DNA from: Thiopseudomonas denitrificans
Lineage (GTDB): Bacteria; Pseudomonadota; Gammaproteobacteria; Pseudomonadales; Pseudomonadaceae
Direction: 5' to 3'
Length of the DNA: 64,000 nucleotides
NCBI RefSeq assembly: GCF_002866065.1
Contig: NZ_LNJZ01000001.1
Location: forward strand, 1-64,000
Below are positions 55,319-64,000 of the stretch, in pieces. How positions within the stretch are numbered: the first letter of the stretch is position 1; each line of letters opens with the position of its first letter. The position numbers and the translations under genes are program-made. The notes below the pieces were generated by a model. It worked only from the letters and a program-made list of their open reading frames with translations. It was not told the DNA's origin and searched no databases.

Positions 55319-56677
55319 ATGACCAAACACATCCACATATTGGGTATCTGCGGAACCTTCATGGGCTCGCTGGCGATACTGGCCAAGCAGCTGGGTTACC
55401 GGGTTACCGGCTCCGACGCCAATGTATACCCGCCGATGAGTACCCAGCTTGAGCAGCAGGGCATCGGTCTGATGCAAGGCTATCTGCCGGAACACCTGCA
55501 GCCTGCACCGGACCTGGTGGTGATCGGCAATGCCCTGTCGCGCGGTAACCCGGCAGTGGAGCATGTGCTGAACTCCGGCCTGGCCTATGTGTCCGGCCCG
55601 CAATGGCTGGCCGAGCATGTCCTGCAGGGAAAATGGGTGCTGGCGGTGGCCGGAACCCATGGCAAGACCACCACCTCGAGCATGCTGGCCTGGATCCTGG
55701 AGCATGCCGGCATGCAGCCGGGCTTCCTGATCGGCGGTGTGCCGCAGAATTTTGGTGTATCGGCGCGGCTGGGTGAAACGGATTTTTTCGTGGTCGAGGC
55801 CGATGAATATGACAGCGCTTTCTTCGACAAGCGCTCCAAGTTTGTCCATTACCGGCCGCGCACGCTGGTGATGAACAATATGGAGTTTGATCATGCCGAC
55901 ATCTTTGCCGATCTGGCGGCGATCCAGACCCAGTTTCATCACCTGCTGCGCACCGTGCCCGGTAACGGGCTGGTGATCCATCCGCAAGCTGATACCGCGC
56001 TGCAACAAACCCTTGAGCGCGGTTGCTGGACGGAGCGCCAGACCACCGGCGCGCAGGGTCAGTGGCGCGCGCAGCGGCACTGTGCTGATGGCAGCGACTT
56101 CAGCGTGATGCATGAGGGCATTGAGCAGGGGCGGGTGCAGTGGGGCCTGACGGGAGAGCACAATGTGGCCAATGCGCTGGCAGCCATTGCCGCTGCACGG
56201 CATGTTGGCGTTTTGCCGGAGCAGGCGGCCGCAGCGCTGTCACAGTTTGGCAGCGTCAAGCGGCGCATGGAGTTGCTGGCGGACAGCCGGGGCGTGCGCC
56301 TGTATGACGATTTCGCCCATCATCCGACGGCCATTGCCACTACTCTGGAGGGGTTGCGCAACCAGGTGGGAGACGAGCAGATCATTGCCGTGATCGAACC
56401 CCGTTCCAACTCGATGAAGCTTGGTGCCCACCGTGAGGGGCTGGCCCCGTCAACCGCAGCGGCCGACCAGGTGCTCTGGTTTGCTCCGCCGGGTTTGGGC
56501 TGGGACTTGGCCGCTGCGGTGCAGGATGCTCCGGTACCGACGCAGGTGCTGAATGATGTGGACGCCATTGTTGCCGAGGTGTTGCGTTTGCGCCGGCCGG
56601 GTACTCATGTGGTGCTGATGAGCAACGGGGGCTTTGCCGGCTTGCCGCAACGTCTCAGGTACGAGCTGGAGGGCTGA
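55319..56677 (+). CDS. mpl: UDP-MurNAc:L-alanyl-gamma-D-glutamyl-meso-DAP ligase
   Basis: Recycles the murein tripeptide by ligating it to UDP-MurNAc. 452 residues. The Mur ligase P-loop is AGTHGKTTTSSMLAW near 109; metal and substrate residues lie in FVVEADEYDSAFFD and NNMEFDHADIF; the C-terminal FDFAHHP-like stretch is LYDDFAHHPTAI. MurC is excluded by the N-terminus KHIHILGICGTFMGSLAILAKQLGYRVTGSD. ATG 55319 follows AGAGA. ubiX begins 2 nt after its stop. Confidence 0.95.
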   Translation: MTKHIHILGICGTFMGSLAILAKQLGYRVTGSDANVYPPMSTQLEQQGIGLMQGYLPEHLQPAPDLVVIGNALSRGNPAVEHVLNSGLAYVSGPQWLAEHVLQGKWVLAVAGTHGKTTTSSMLAWILEHAGMQPGFLIGGVPQNFGVSARLGETDFFVVEADEYDSAFFDKRSKFVHYRPRTLVMNNMEFDHADIFADLAAIQTQFHHLLRTVPGNGLVIHPQADTALQQTLERGCWTERQTTGAQGQWRAQRHCADGSDFSVMHEGIEQGRVQWGLTGEHNVANALAAIAAARHVGVLPEQAAAALSQFGSVKRRMELLADSRGVRLYDDFAHHPTAIATTLEGLRNQVGDEQIIAVIEPRSNSMKLGAHREGLAPSTAAADQVLWFAPPGLGWDLAAAVQDAPVPTQVLNDVDAIVAEVLRLRRPGTHVVLMSNGGFAGLPQRLRYELEG

Positions 56678-56678
56678 G

Positions 56679-57290
56679 ATGAGTGGTCCGCAACAAGTCA
56701 CCCTGGCCATGACCGGTGCTTCCGGTGCCCTGTATGGCCTGCGCTTGCTGGACTGCCTGGTGCAGGAAGAGCGCGAGGTGCATTTTCTGGTCTCGAAGGC
56801 GGCATTGCTGGTGGCAGCCACCGAGACCGATGTCCGCCTGCCGCCACGGGCGCAGGACATGCAGCATTTTCTGACCGAATACACCGGCGCGGCCGATGGG
56901 CAGATCCGGGTGCATGGCCTGGAGGACTGGATGGCGCCGGTGGCGTCCGGCTCGGGTGCGCCGGCGGCGATGGTGGTGGTGCCCTGTTCCATGGGAACCT
57001 TGTCGGCGATTGCCACGGGCGCGAGCAACAACCTGATCGAGCGTGCAGCCGACGTGGCACTGAAAGAGCGTCGCCAGCTGATTCTGGTACCGCGCGAGGC
57101 ACCGTTTTCCAGCATTCACCTGGAAAACATGCTCAAGCTGAGTCAGGCCGGTGCCGTGATTCTGCCGGCTTCGCCGGGTTTCTATCACCAGCCGGAGTCG
57201 GTGGATGACCTGGTCGATTTCGTTGTCGCCCGCATCCTCAACCTGCTGCAGGTCCCGCAGGACATGCTGCCGAGGTGGGGGGAGGGGTAG
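56679..57290 (+). CDS. ubiX: Flavin prenyltransferase UbiX
   Basis: Attaches a dimethylallyl group to FMN to make the prenylated cofactor of UbiD decarboxylase in ubiquinone synthesis. 203 residues. FMN region MTGASGALYGLRLL near 9 and VVPCSMGTLSAIATGASNNLIERAADVALKERRQLILVPRE near 105-145 are typical. GGAGGG lies 6 nt before ATG 56679. It is co-transcribed with mpl. Confidence 0.95.
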   Translation: MSGPQQVTLAMTGASGALYGLRLLDCLVQEEREVHFLVSKAALLVAATETDVRLPPRAQDMQHFLTEYTGAADGQIRVHGLEDWMAPVASGSGAPAAMVVVPCSMGTLSAIATGASNNLIERAADVALKERRQLILVPREAPFSSIHLENMLKLSQAGAVILPASPGFYHQPESVDDLVDFVVARILNLLQVPQDMLPRWGEG

Positions 57291-57388
57291 GTTTTTGTTA
57301 CGTGCTGCGTGTGTTTTGGTTTCATGCAGATGGTTCCGGAGTGTTGGTCACTTCGCACTGGGTTGGGGTGGAGAGATGATGCCGACCT

Positions 57389-57466
57389 GTAGGTCCGGAT
57401 TTATCCGGACAAACCCGGCAACGCCGGGTAGCTAGAGGGAGGTGTGCGAATAAATTCGCACCTGCA
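57389..57466. repeat. GTAG-type REP pair, cluster 17
   Basis: Head 57389-57411 has core GTCCGGATTTATCCGGAC, the doubly changed arm seen also in cluster 1. Central hairpin ACCCGGC-AAC-GCCGGGT (57413-57429) is perfect and has an A:T outer pair where other copies have G:C. Tail 57443-57466 has core GTGCGAATAAATTCGCAC and ends CCTGCA. Confidence 0.88.
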
Positions 57467-57579
57467 GCTGTCTGGTGCATGTATACGATTGCGGCGTGTT
57501 TGTTCTACCCTTGGTCCGCTGATACTTGCAGCTAGCCAGCAAAAAACATCCTGACCTGTGCATGCCGCGTCGCTTCCAG

Positions 57580-57585
57580 TATAAT
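57580..57585 (+). promoter_or_regulatory. Likely -10 box of purE
   Basis: A consensus TATAAT at 57580-57585, 114 bp upstream of purE. No good -35 is at the right spacing (TGTGCA at 17 nt), so an activator or extended element may be needed. Confidence 0.5.
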
Positions 57586-57602
57586 GGCAGCTTTATTTTC
57601 GC

Positions 57603-57679
57603 AACCACGCTACCGGAAAACAGGATGCCCATGATTTTCGGGCGTGGTTTATTGTTTGGGCTGTAACACAGGCAGCCAA
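57603..57679 (+). promoter_or_regulatory. Structured leader of purE
   Basis: The predicted 5' leader holds a hairpin with arms AACCACGC (57603-57610) and GCGTGGTT (57642-57649), extended inside by CCGGAAAA/TTTTCGGG with one mismatch. A smaller GGCTG/CAGCC hairpin follows (57659-57677). I do not match it to a known riboswitch class. Confidence 0.35.
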
Positions 57680-57698
57680 CCCGCAAGAGGCATAGCAG

Positions 57699-58190
57699 AT
57701 GAGCGCACTGGTCGGCGTCATCATGGGGTCCAAATCAGACTGGTCCACCATGAGCCACACCGTAGAAACCCTTGAAGCCCTTGGCATTCCCCATGAAGTG
57801 CAGGTGGTCTCTGCCCACCGCACGCCGGACCTGCTGTTTGCCTATGCCGAACAGGCCCATGAGCGGGGCATCCGGGTGATCATCGCCGGTGCCGGCGGTG
57901 CCGCCCATTTGCCAGGCATGTGTGCTTCCAAGACCCATCTGCCGGTGCTGGGCGTGCCGGTGCAGTCTTCCATGCTGTCGGGTGTCGATTCGCTACTGTC
58001 GATCGTGCAGATGCCGGCTGGCGTGCCGGTGGGTACCCTGTCGATTGGACGGGCCGGTGCCGTCAACGCTGCGCTGTTGGCGGCCAGCATGCTGTCGGCG
58101 GATAACGAAGCCATCCGCAACGCGCTGCTCGGCTACCGCGAGCAGCAGACGCAAAACGTACTGGACAATCCCGACCCGCGCGAGGCCTGA
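57699..58190 (+). CDS. purE: N5-carboxyaminoimidazole ribonucleotide mutase
   Basis: Converts N5-CAIR to CAIR in purine synthesis. 163 residues, class I. Motifs [35 protein letters not shown] and [28 protein letters not shown] are intact. The ATG at 57699 lies after GAGGC at 57687-57691. purK starts immediately after its stop. Confidence 0.96.
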   Translation: MSALVGVIMGSKSDWSTMSHTVETLEALGIPHEVQVVSAHRTPDLLFAYAEQAHERGIRVIIAGAGGAAHLPGMCASKTHLPVLGVPVQSSMLSGVDSLLSIVQMPAGVPVGTLSIGRAGAVNAALLAASMLSADNEAIRNALLGYREQQTQNVLDNPDPREA

Positions 58191-59282
58191 ATGATGAAAG
58201 TCGGTGTGATTGGTGGCGGCCAGCTTGGCCGCATGCTGGCATTGGCCGGCACGCCGCTGGGCATGGAATTCAGCTTTCTTGATCCGGCGGACGATGCCTG
58301 CGCCGCTCCGGTCGGCAAACACCTGCATGCCGCCTACGATGCGCAGGCCGAGCTGCAGCAGCTGGCGCAGAGCATGGATGTGGTCACTTTCGAGTTCGAG
58401 AACGTACCCGCTGAGGCGGTGGCCTATCTGGCGCAGCATGTGCCGGTGTTTCCCAATGCGGAATCCCTGCGCGTCGCCCGTGATCGTCTTAATGAGAAAT
58501 CCATGTTCCGCGAGCTGGACATTCCGGTTACCGCCTTTGCCAATGTCGAGTCGCAGCAGCAGCTCGACGAGGCGGTGGCAGCCATGGGTCTGCCCGCCAT
58601 TCTGAAAACCCGCACCCTGGGTTACGATGGCAAGGGCCAGAAAGTCCTGCGTAGTACCGATGATGTGGCCGGTGCCCATGCCGAGCTGGGTGGCGTGCCC
58701 TGCTTGCTGGAAGGCTTTGTCAATTTTACCGGCGAAGTCTCGGTAATTGCCGTACGTGGCCGGGATGGTGAAATTGCCTGCTATCCGCTGGCGCACAACA
58801 CGCACAAGGACGGTATCCTTGAGCTGTCGGTGGCCAGCGACAACCACCCGCAGCAGGCGCTGGCCGAAGACTATGCCCGTCGCGTGCTGGAAAAGCTGGA
58901 TTATGTCGGTGCGCTGGGCTTCGAATTTTTCGAGGTGGACGGCGGCCTGATGGCCAACGAGATCGCGCCGCGGGTGCATAACTCCGGTCACTGGACCATT
59001 GAGGGTGCCGAGTGCAGCCAGTTCGAGAATCATCTGCGAGCCATTGCCGGTTTGCCGCTGGGCAGTACCGCACTGGTCGGGCGCAGTGCGATGGTCAATT
59101 GCATTGGCCGAATGCCCGCCAATGCGCAGGTGATGCCGCTGGCCGATGTCCACGTGCACAATTACGGCAAGGCGGAGAAACCGGGGCGCAAGGTAGGCCA
59201 TATCACGCTGCGCAGCCAGACGGAAGAACGGTTGCGCCAGGCTATCGAGAGCACACGCAGGCTGTTGTCTGGCCTCGAATAG
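58191..59282 (+). CDS. purK: N5-carboxyaminoimidazole ribonucleotide synthase
   Basis: Carboxylates AIR with bicarbonate and ATP to give N5-CAIR for PurE. 363 residues, ATP-grasp fold. GVIGGGQLGRMLALAG at the start, ATP-site KTRTLGYDGKGQ near 142, LLEGFVNFTGEVSVIAVRG and EIAPRVHNSGHWTIEG near 261 are all typical. It abuts purE without a gap (TGAATG; a second ATG follows at once). Confidence 0.96.
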   Translation: MMKVGVIGGGQLGRMLALAGTPLGMEFSFLDPADDACAAPVGKHLHAAYDAQAELQQLAQSMDVVTFEFENVPAEAVAYLAQHVPVFPNAESLRVARDRLNEKSMFRELDIPVTAFANVESQQQLDEAVAAMGLPAILKTRTLGYDGKGQKVLRSTDDVAGAHAELGGVPCLLEGFVNFTGEVSVIAVRGRDGEIACYPLAHNTHKDGILELSVASDNHPQQALAEDYARRVLEKLDYVGALGFEFFEVDGGLMANEIAPRVHNSGHWTIEGAECSQFENHLRAIAGLPLGSTALVGRSAMVNCIGRMPANAQVMPLADVHVHNYGKAEKPGRKVGHITLRSQTEERLRQAIESTRRLLSGLE

Positions 59283-59330
59283 GAAAATTTGCACGCCGGG
59301 CATGGCATGAACCCGGCTGCAGGTGAGCAC

Positions 59331-60536
59331 ATGCTGAAAAAAATTCCCGTATCCCGGGTCATCCTGGGCATGTATGTTCACGAACTCTGTGGTTCGTGGA
59401 TGGATCATCCGTTCTGGAAAAGCGGCTTTGTCCTTGACGATCCGCATGATCTGGAACGTCTGCAGAAAAGCTCGGTCACCGAAATCTGGATTGATCCATC
59501 CAGAGGGCTGGATACCATTGAGGGTGAAACCAGCGAGCAGGCCAGTGCGCGCAGCGAGCTGGTGCTGCGCGAGGTGGCACAAAAGCCGGTGAAAGAGAAC
59601 ATTGCTGACGAGCTGCGCCGGGCGACGAAAATTTACGAGCGCAGCAAGGAAGCTGTCACCAGCATGTTCAACGAAGTGCGCATGGGGCAGGCCATCAACA
59701 GCGAGCAGACCCAGATGGTGGTCACCGAGATCACCCAGTCGGTGCTGCGGCACCCCAATGCCCTGCTCAGTATTGTGCGCATCAAGCAGGCCGATGAGTA
59801 CACCTACATGCACTCGGTGGCGGTCAGTGCCCTGATGATCGCACTGGCACGCCAGCTTGATTTCGGTGACGAGGAAGTGCACGAAGCCGGGATGGCCGGC
59901 CTGCTGCATGACGTCGGCAAGATGGCAATTGATGATGCCATCCTCAACAAGCCCGGCAGCCTGACCGATGACGAGTTTGACCAGATCAAGCGCCACCCCG
60001 AATTTGCCGTGCGCTACCTGCAAAAAGGCAGCGAGCCCATTTCCCGGGCAGTGCTGGAAGCCTGTTATTCACACCATGAAAAAATCGATGGCAGTGGCTA
60101 CCCCCGGGGCCTCAAGGATGAGCAGATCAGCATTCTGTCGCGCATGGCTGCGGTGTGTGACGTGTACGATGCGCTGACCTCCGACCGGCCGTACAAAATG
60201 GGCTGGGGGCCGTCGGAGACGATCCAGCGCATGGCCCAGTGGAATGGTCATTTCGATGCACGGATTTTTCAGGCGTTTGTCCGCAGCGTCGGCATTTACC
60301 CGATTGGCTCGCTGGTCAGGCTGAAAAGTGGCCGGCTGGCGGTGGTCATCGAACAGAACGAAAAATCCTTGCTGGTTCCCAGGGTCAAGGTGTTCTATTC
60401 CACCCGTTCCAACATGCATATCGAGCGTGAAGTGGTCAATCTGGCAGCACCGCATTGCAGTGACGCGATTGCCGCCCGTGAATCCAGGGAAGACTGGGAC
60501 TTCAAGGATCTCGATGAGCTGTGGCGGGAACAGTAA
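59331..60536 (+). CDS. HD-GYP domain protein with DUF3391
   Basis: A 401-residue probable cyclic-di-GMP phosphodiesterase. The N-terminal DUF3391 part reads [23 protein letters not shown]. The HD-GYP domain has [29 protein letters not shown] and [14 protein letters not shown], with the HD pair and GYP signature intact, so the enzyme looks active. It would lower cyclic-di-GMP and so promote motility. ATG 59331 is preferred for AGGTGA upstream; ATG 59307 is an alternative. It lies between purK and rpe in one direction. Confidence 0.9.
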   Translation: MLKKIPVSRVILGMYVHELCGSWMDHPFWKSGFVLDDPHDLERLQKSSVTEIWIDPSRGLDTIEGETSEQASARSELVLREVAQKPVKENIADELRRATKIYERSKEAVTSMFNEVRMGQAINSEQTQMVVTEITQSVLRHPNALLSIVRIKQADEYTYMHSVAVSALMIALARQLDFGDEEVHEAGMAGLLHDVGKMAIDDAILNKPGSLTDDEFDQIKRHPEFAVRYLQKGSEPISRAVLEACYSHHEKIDGSGYPRGLKDEQISILSRMAAVCDVYDALTSDRPYKMGWGPSETIQRMAQWNGHFDARIFQAFVRSVGIYPIGSLVRLKSGRLAVVIEQNEKSLLVPRVKVFYSTRSNMHIEREVVNLAAPHCSDAIAARESREDWDFKDLDELWREQ

Positions 60537-60556
60537 AATTTCAGTGTGAGGTATTC

Positions 60557-61231
60557 ATGCAACCCTTTGTTATTGCTCCATCCATTTTGTCTGCAGACTT
60601 TGCCCGGCTGGGCGAGGACGTCGACCGGGTCCTGGCGGCCGGTGCCGATTTTGTCCACTTCGACGTGATGGACAACCACTATGTGCCGAACCTGACCATC
60701 GGCCCGATGGTGTGCAGCGCGTTGCGCAAGTATGGAGTGACAGCGCCCATCGACGTCCACCTGATGGTCAGCCCGGTGGACCGCATCATCGGTGATTTCA
60801 TCGACGCCGGTGCCAGTTACATCACCTTTCATCCCGAAGCCTCCGCGCACGTCGATCGCTCGTTGCAGCTGATCCGTGATGGCGGCTGCAAAGCCGGCCT
60901 GGTATTCAACCCGGCCTCGTCGCTGGAGGTGCTCAAATATGTACTGGACAAGGTGGACATGGTGCTGTTGATGAGCGTCAACCCCGGTTTTGGCGGTCAA
61001 AAATTCATCCCCGGCACCCTCGAAAAACTGCGTGAGGCCCGTGCGCTGATCGATGCCAGCGGCCGTGACATCCGGCTGGAAGTGGATGGTGGCGTCAATG
61101 TGCAGAACATCCGCGCGATTGCCGAAGCAGGAGCCGATACCTTTGTTGCCGGTTCGGCGATTTTCAATACGCCGGACTACAGCCAGGTAATTGCACAGAT
61201 GCGTGACGAACTGGCACAGGCATGCTCATGA
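60557..61231 (+). CDS. rpe: Ribulose-phosphate 3-epimerase
   Basis: Interconverts ribulose-5-phosphate and xylulose-5-phosphate. 224 residues, TIM barrel. Metal and catalytic residues are in [56 protein letters not shown] and [14 protein letters not shown] lies 6 nt before ATG 60557. gph starts within its stop (ATGA overlap). Confidence 0.96.
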   Translation: MQPFVIAPSILSADFARLGEDVDRVLAAGADFVHFDVMDNHYVPNLTIGPMVCSALRKYGVTAPIDVHLMVSPVDRIIGDFIDAGASYITFHPEASAHVDRSLQLIRDGGCKAGLVFNPASSLEVLKYVLDKVDMVLLMSVNPGFGGQKFIPGTLEKLREARALIDASGRDIRLEVDGGVNVQNIRAIAEAGADTFVAGSAIFNTPDYSQVIAQMRDELAQACS

Positions 61232-61914
61232 AGGCGTTACACCGGCTGTATGAAGGGAATTTGCCACAATTGGTGATGTTCGACCTGGATGGCACGCTGG
61301 TTGATTCGGTGCCTGATCTGGCGGTGGCCGTTGACGATATGCTGCTGCAACTGGGCCGGACCCCGGCGGGAGTCGGGCGTGTACGGCACTGGGTCGGCAA
61401 CGGTGCCATGGTGCTGGTGCGCCGGGCTCTGGCGGGTGGCATGGAGCATTCCGTAGTCGATGACGCCGAGGCTGAGGCGGCGCTGCCGCTATTCATGGAA
61501 GCTTACGCCAATGCCAACGGCCACACCGTGCGCTATCCCGGCGTGCTGGAATGCCTGCAGGCGTTGCGTGCCGCTGGTGTGCGGCTGGCGCTGATCACCA
61601 ACAAGCCGGAACGCTTCATTCCCGATTTGTTGCGCGAGCAGCAGCTGGACGGCTTTTTCAGCTGGATTGTCGGTGGTGACACATTGCCGCGCCGCAAGCC
61701 CGAGCCGGACGGCTTGCTGTGGGTGATGCAGCAGGCTGGTGTTACGGCCGCGCACAGCCTGTTTGTCGGTGATTCGCGCAATGACATTCTCGCCGCCCGC
61801 GCCGCCGGTGTGGCGTGTGCCGCATTGACCTACGGTTACAATCATGGCGAGGATATCGCCCTGCACCAGCCCGATCTGATCATCGATAATCTGCAGGAGC
61901 TGGTGGCTGGTTGA
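61228..61914 (+). CDS. gph: Phosphoglycolate phosphatase
   Basis: HAD-family phosphatase that removes 2-phosphoglycolate arising in DNA repair and metabolism. 228 residues. Motif I is [15 protein letters not shown] (nucleophile Asp near 18), motif [11 protein letters not shown], motif [12 protein letters not shown] and motif [21 protein letters not shown] 61228 gives the classic 4-nt overlap with rpe; an ATG two codons earlier is possible. rpe-gph-trpE order is as in P. aeruginosa. Confidence 0.94.
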   Translation: MKALHRLYEGNLPQLVMFDLDGTLVDSVPDLAVAVDDMLLQLGRTPAGVGRVRHWVGNGAMVLVRRALAGGMEHSVVDDAEAEAALPLFMEAYANANGHTVRYPGVLECLQALRAAGVRLALITNKPERFIPDLLREQQLDGFFSWIVGGDTLPRRKPEPDGLLWVMQQAGVTAAHSLFVGDSRNDILAARAAGVACAALTYGYNHGEDIALHQPDLIIDNLQELVAG

Positions 61915-62163
61915 GGCCGCCGGGCTGGTCCCGGCACCACAGCCACATTGCCACTTGCGTGCCAGGCAGCGCTGCGTTAAGGTTTGACAACCCAAAACTC
62001 AACAAAGGTTCTTTGTGGTGAACACAGACAACCCGGCTTCAACACCCGTCTGCTTTACGGTCTGGCACCGCTGGCGCTGCTGCGCCTGATATCTTCCCCT
62101 GTCGCTCCGGCGACCCGTCCCCCTGTGCATTCTCTTTTGCCACCTCAACTTGAGGCTTTTGCC

Positions 62164-63636
62164 ATGACCGAAGAACAGTTTTTGCAGCTGGCCGCCCAAG
62201 GCTATAACCGTATCCCGCTGTCGCGCCAGACCCTGGCCGACTTCGATACCCCCCTGTCGATTTACCTGAAACTGGCCGATGCGCCCTGGTCCTATCTGCT
62301 TGAGTCGGTCCAGGGCGGCGAGAAGTGGGGGCGTTACTCGATTATCGGTCTGCCCAGCCGCACCCGCCTGAGCGTGACCGGCAAGCAGGTCAGTATCATG
62401 GATGGCGAACAACTGCTGGAGCAGCACGAGTGTGAGGACCCGCTGGCGTTTGTCGAGGAGTTCAAGGAGCGGTATCGCGTGGCCGGGTTGCCCGGGCTGC
62501 CCCGCTTCAATGGCGGTCTGGTTGGCTATTTTTCCTACGATACCGTGCGTTATGTCACGCCGGAGGTGGCGGATTGCCCCAATCCCGATCCGCTGGCGAC
62601 ACCGGACATCCTGTTGTTGGTATCCGAAGCGGTGGTGGTGTTTGATAACCTGGCCGGCACCCTGCACCTGATCGTGCTTGCCGACCCGCAGCAGCCGGAT
62701 GCCTATGCCAATGGCATGGCGCAGCTGGACCGGCTCGGCGAGAGCCTGCGTCAGCCACTGACCCCGCGCCCAGGGGTTGACCTGAGCCAGTCACAGTTGC
62801 CCGAGCCGGCTTTCGAGTCCAGTTTCAGTCGTGAAGCCTTTGAGCGTGCGGTTGAGCATATCCGGCAAGACATCGCCGCCGGCGACAGTTTGCAGGTGGT
62901 GATTTCGCAGCGCATGTCGGTGGATTTCAAGGCTGCGCCGATCGACCTGTACCGTGCGCTGCGCTGCTTCAACCCGACCCCTTACATGTATTTCTTCAAT
63001 CTTGACGGCTTCCATGTGGTTGGCAGCTCGCCGGAAGTGCTGGTGCGGGTTGATGACGGGCAGGTCACCGTGCGGCCGATTGCCGGGACCCGTCCGCGTG
63101 GTGCCACCGAGGAGCTGGACCTGGCGCTGGAGCGCGAACTGCTGGCTGACCGCAAGGAGTTGTCCGAGCACGAGATGCTGATCGACCTGGGCTGTGATGA
63201 TGTGGCGCTGGTGGCTGATCCGGCAAGCGTGCAGGTCACCGAGCGCATGGTGATCGAGCGTTATTCCAACGTCATGCATATCGTGTCCAACGTCACCGGC
63301 AGGCTGCGCCCGGAACTGACCGCCATGGATGCGCTGAAAGCCATCCTGCCAGCGGGAACCCTGTCTGGCGCACCCAAGGTTCGCGCCCTGCAGCTGATCG
63401 ACCAGCTGGAACCGGTCAAGCGCGGTATTTATGGCGGTGCCGTCGGTTACTGGGCATGGAACGGTAACATGGACATGGCAATTGCCATCCGTACGGCCAT
63501 CATCAAGGACCGGGTTTTGCATGTGCAGGCCGGAGCAGGCATAGTGGCCGACTCGAAGCCGGCCAATGAATGGGAAGAAACCCTCAACAAGCGCCGGGCC
63601 ATGTTCAAGGCGGTGGCACTGGCGCAGGGGGAGTGA
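62164..63636 (+). CDS. trpE: Anthranilate synthase component I
   Basis: Makes anthranilate from chorismate with TrpG, the first step of tryptophan synthesis. 490 residues. N-terminal feedback-site region [18 protein letters not shown] holds the LLES element for tryptophan binding. The catalytic part has [72 protein letters not shown] and [13 protein letters not shown] 62164 is chosen for TTGAGG upstream and the family start [18 protein letters not shown]. The 249-bp leader has no Trp-rich peptide that I can see. trpG is not in the window. Confidence 0.96.
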   Translation: MTEEQFLQLAAQGYNRIPLSRQTLADFDTPLSIYLKLADAPWSYLLESVQGGEKWGRYSIIGLPSRTRLSVTGKQVSIMDGEQLLEQHECEDPLAFVEEFKERYRVAGLPGLPRFNGGLVGYFSYDTVRYVTPEVADCPNPDPLATPDILLLVSEAVVVFDNLAGTLHLIVLADPQQPDAYANGMAQLDRLGESLRQPLTPRPGVDLSQSQLPEPAFESSFSREAFERAVEHIRQDIAAGDSLQVVISQRMSVDFKAAPIDLYRALRCFNPTPYMYFFNLDGFHVVGSSPEVLVRVDDGQVTVRPIAGTRPRGATEELDLALERELLADRKELSEHEMLIDLGCDDVALVADPASVQVTERMVIERYSNVMHIVSNVTGRLRPELTAMDALKAILPAGTLSGAPKVRALQLIDQLEPVKRGIYGGAVGYWAWNGNMDMAIAIRTAIIKDRVLHVQAGAGIVADSKPANEWEETLNKRRAMFKAVALAQGE

Positions 63637-63673
63637 TTTTTTTGGCGTGAAACCAGGTTGTGGATATGTGTTG

Positions 63674-63781
63674 GCGTCAGCGGGGTACAGGCTCCGCAGG
63701 GGCGCTGCAAGTACATCCATGTAAGCTCCCTGTCGCCATCCATGGCGACAAAGCCCTGCTCCACCTGCACCCCGCTGACGC
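63674..63781. repeat. Hairpin cluster with ATCCAT core, part 1
   Basis: Outer 13-bp arms GCGTCAGCGGGGT (63674-63686) and ACCCCGCTGACGC (63769-63781) enclose two smaller palindromes: TACATCCATGTA (63712-63723) and TGTCGCCATCCATGGCGACA (63731-63750). The two inner stems differ but share the core ATCCAT. It lies about 37 bp after trpE and may end that transcript. Confidence 0.8.
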
Positions 63782-63887
63782 TACAAGCTCCGTGCATTGG
63801 GCAGCTTTCACGCCGTGGGGTGGGAGGGGAAGGTGGTGGCGGCTGGCGCGATGTTTCAGGCGCGTCCGGCAGGGTGGAGTAAAGCGT

Positions 63888-63967
63888 GGGCGGCATGGAT
63901 GCCGCCCTTGAGCCTACAAGGCAGTTTTTTGCTCCTGCAAAAACTGCATTTCCGCCATCCATGGCGG
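63888..63967. repeat. Hairpin cluster with ATCCAT core, part 2
   Basis: Three palindromes: GGGCGGCATGGATGCCGCCC (63888-63907; its complement has the ATCCAT core), GCAGTTTTT/AAAAACTGC (63921-63947) and CCGCCATCCATGGCGG (63952-63967). No gene is seen from 63637 to the window end. Confidence 0.75.
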
Positions 63968-64000
63968 CCAGATGTACTTGCGGCGGCTTTACGTAACCCT

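Noticed and set aside
61915-62163. Tryptophan attenuator leader before trpE
   Set aside because: No short frame with adjacent Trp codons and no terminator/antiterminator pair could be made out; TTGACA at 61984 has no fitting -10 box.

Overview
The window reads as chromosomal DNA of a Pseudomonadaceae gammaproteobacterium. Gene blocks match, from memory, the order seen in Pseudomonas: gshA-tex-ompR-envZ-hslR-hslO-pckA, rpmE-maeB-ponA-pilMNOPQ-aroK-aroB-damX-like, ppk-hemB, engB-cytochrome c4, mpl-ubiX, purE-purK and rpe-gph-trpE. The blocks are joined differently from P. aeruginosa. For example, polA and its downstream sRNA are followed by glcB, and engB lies about 25 kb away. A lineage such as Halopseudomonas or the P. 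stutzeri side is plausible, but genus-level assignment is inference.

Layout. 0-2 kb: an AcoR-like sigma-54 activator. 2-8 kb: a small secreted DUF2782 protein diverging from polA, a REP array, an ErsA-like sRNA with an AlgU-type promoter, and glcB. 8-12.3 kb: a cNMP/CBS/nucleotidyltransferase protein with its DnaQ-like exonuclease partner, and an orphan EF-hand protein. 12.5-23 kb: gshA and tex (minus strand), ompR-envZ-hslR, hslO, pckA and the RpiR-type regulator rccR. 23.5-28 kb: a basic amino acid ABC importer and a methyltransferase gene carrying an in-frame palindromic repeat. 28.1-29.4 kb: an intact ISAs1-family insertion sequence beside tRNA-Thr. 29.5-41 kb: a zinc peptidase, engB, cytochrome c4, NnrS, a CoA transferase, ppk, hemB, rpmE and maeB. 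41-52 kb: ponA diverging from the type IV pilus assembly operon that continues into the shikimate genes. 52-64 kb: a TetR regulator, three tRNAs (Asn, Pro, Lys), ispA-xseB, ppa, mpl-ubiX, purE-purK-HD-GYP-rpe-gph and trpE.

Genes working together. glcB, pckA and rccR each carry the same 26-bp operator (TGTAGT, 14 nt, ACTACA). This points to one RccR-type regulon linking the glyoxylate shunt to gluconeogenesis. ponA/pilMNOPQ and aroK/aroB form the usual divergent envelope and shikimate unit. ispA, mpl and ppk-hemB are housekeeping.

The most striking non-coding content is a GTAG-type palindromic repeat family. About 40 hairpins lie in 17 intergenic clusters, mostly as head-to-tail inverted pairs. 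One arm position takes all four bases, with the partner changed to match. Other notable structures are a perfect 63-bp palindrome filling the maeB/ponA gap, two copies of an AAAGGGGTCAGGT palindrome (one inside a coding gene), and a cluster of hairpins with a fixed ATCCAT core at the right edge. I saw no CRISPR array, prophage, toxin-antitoxin pair or recognisable defence system.
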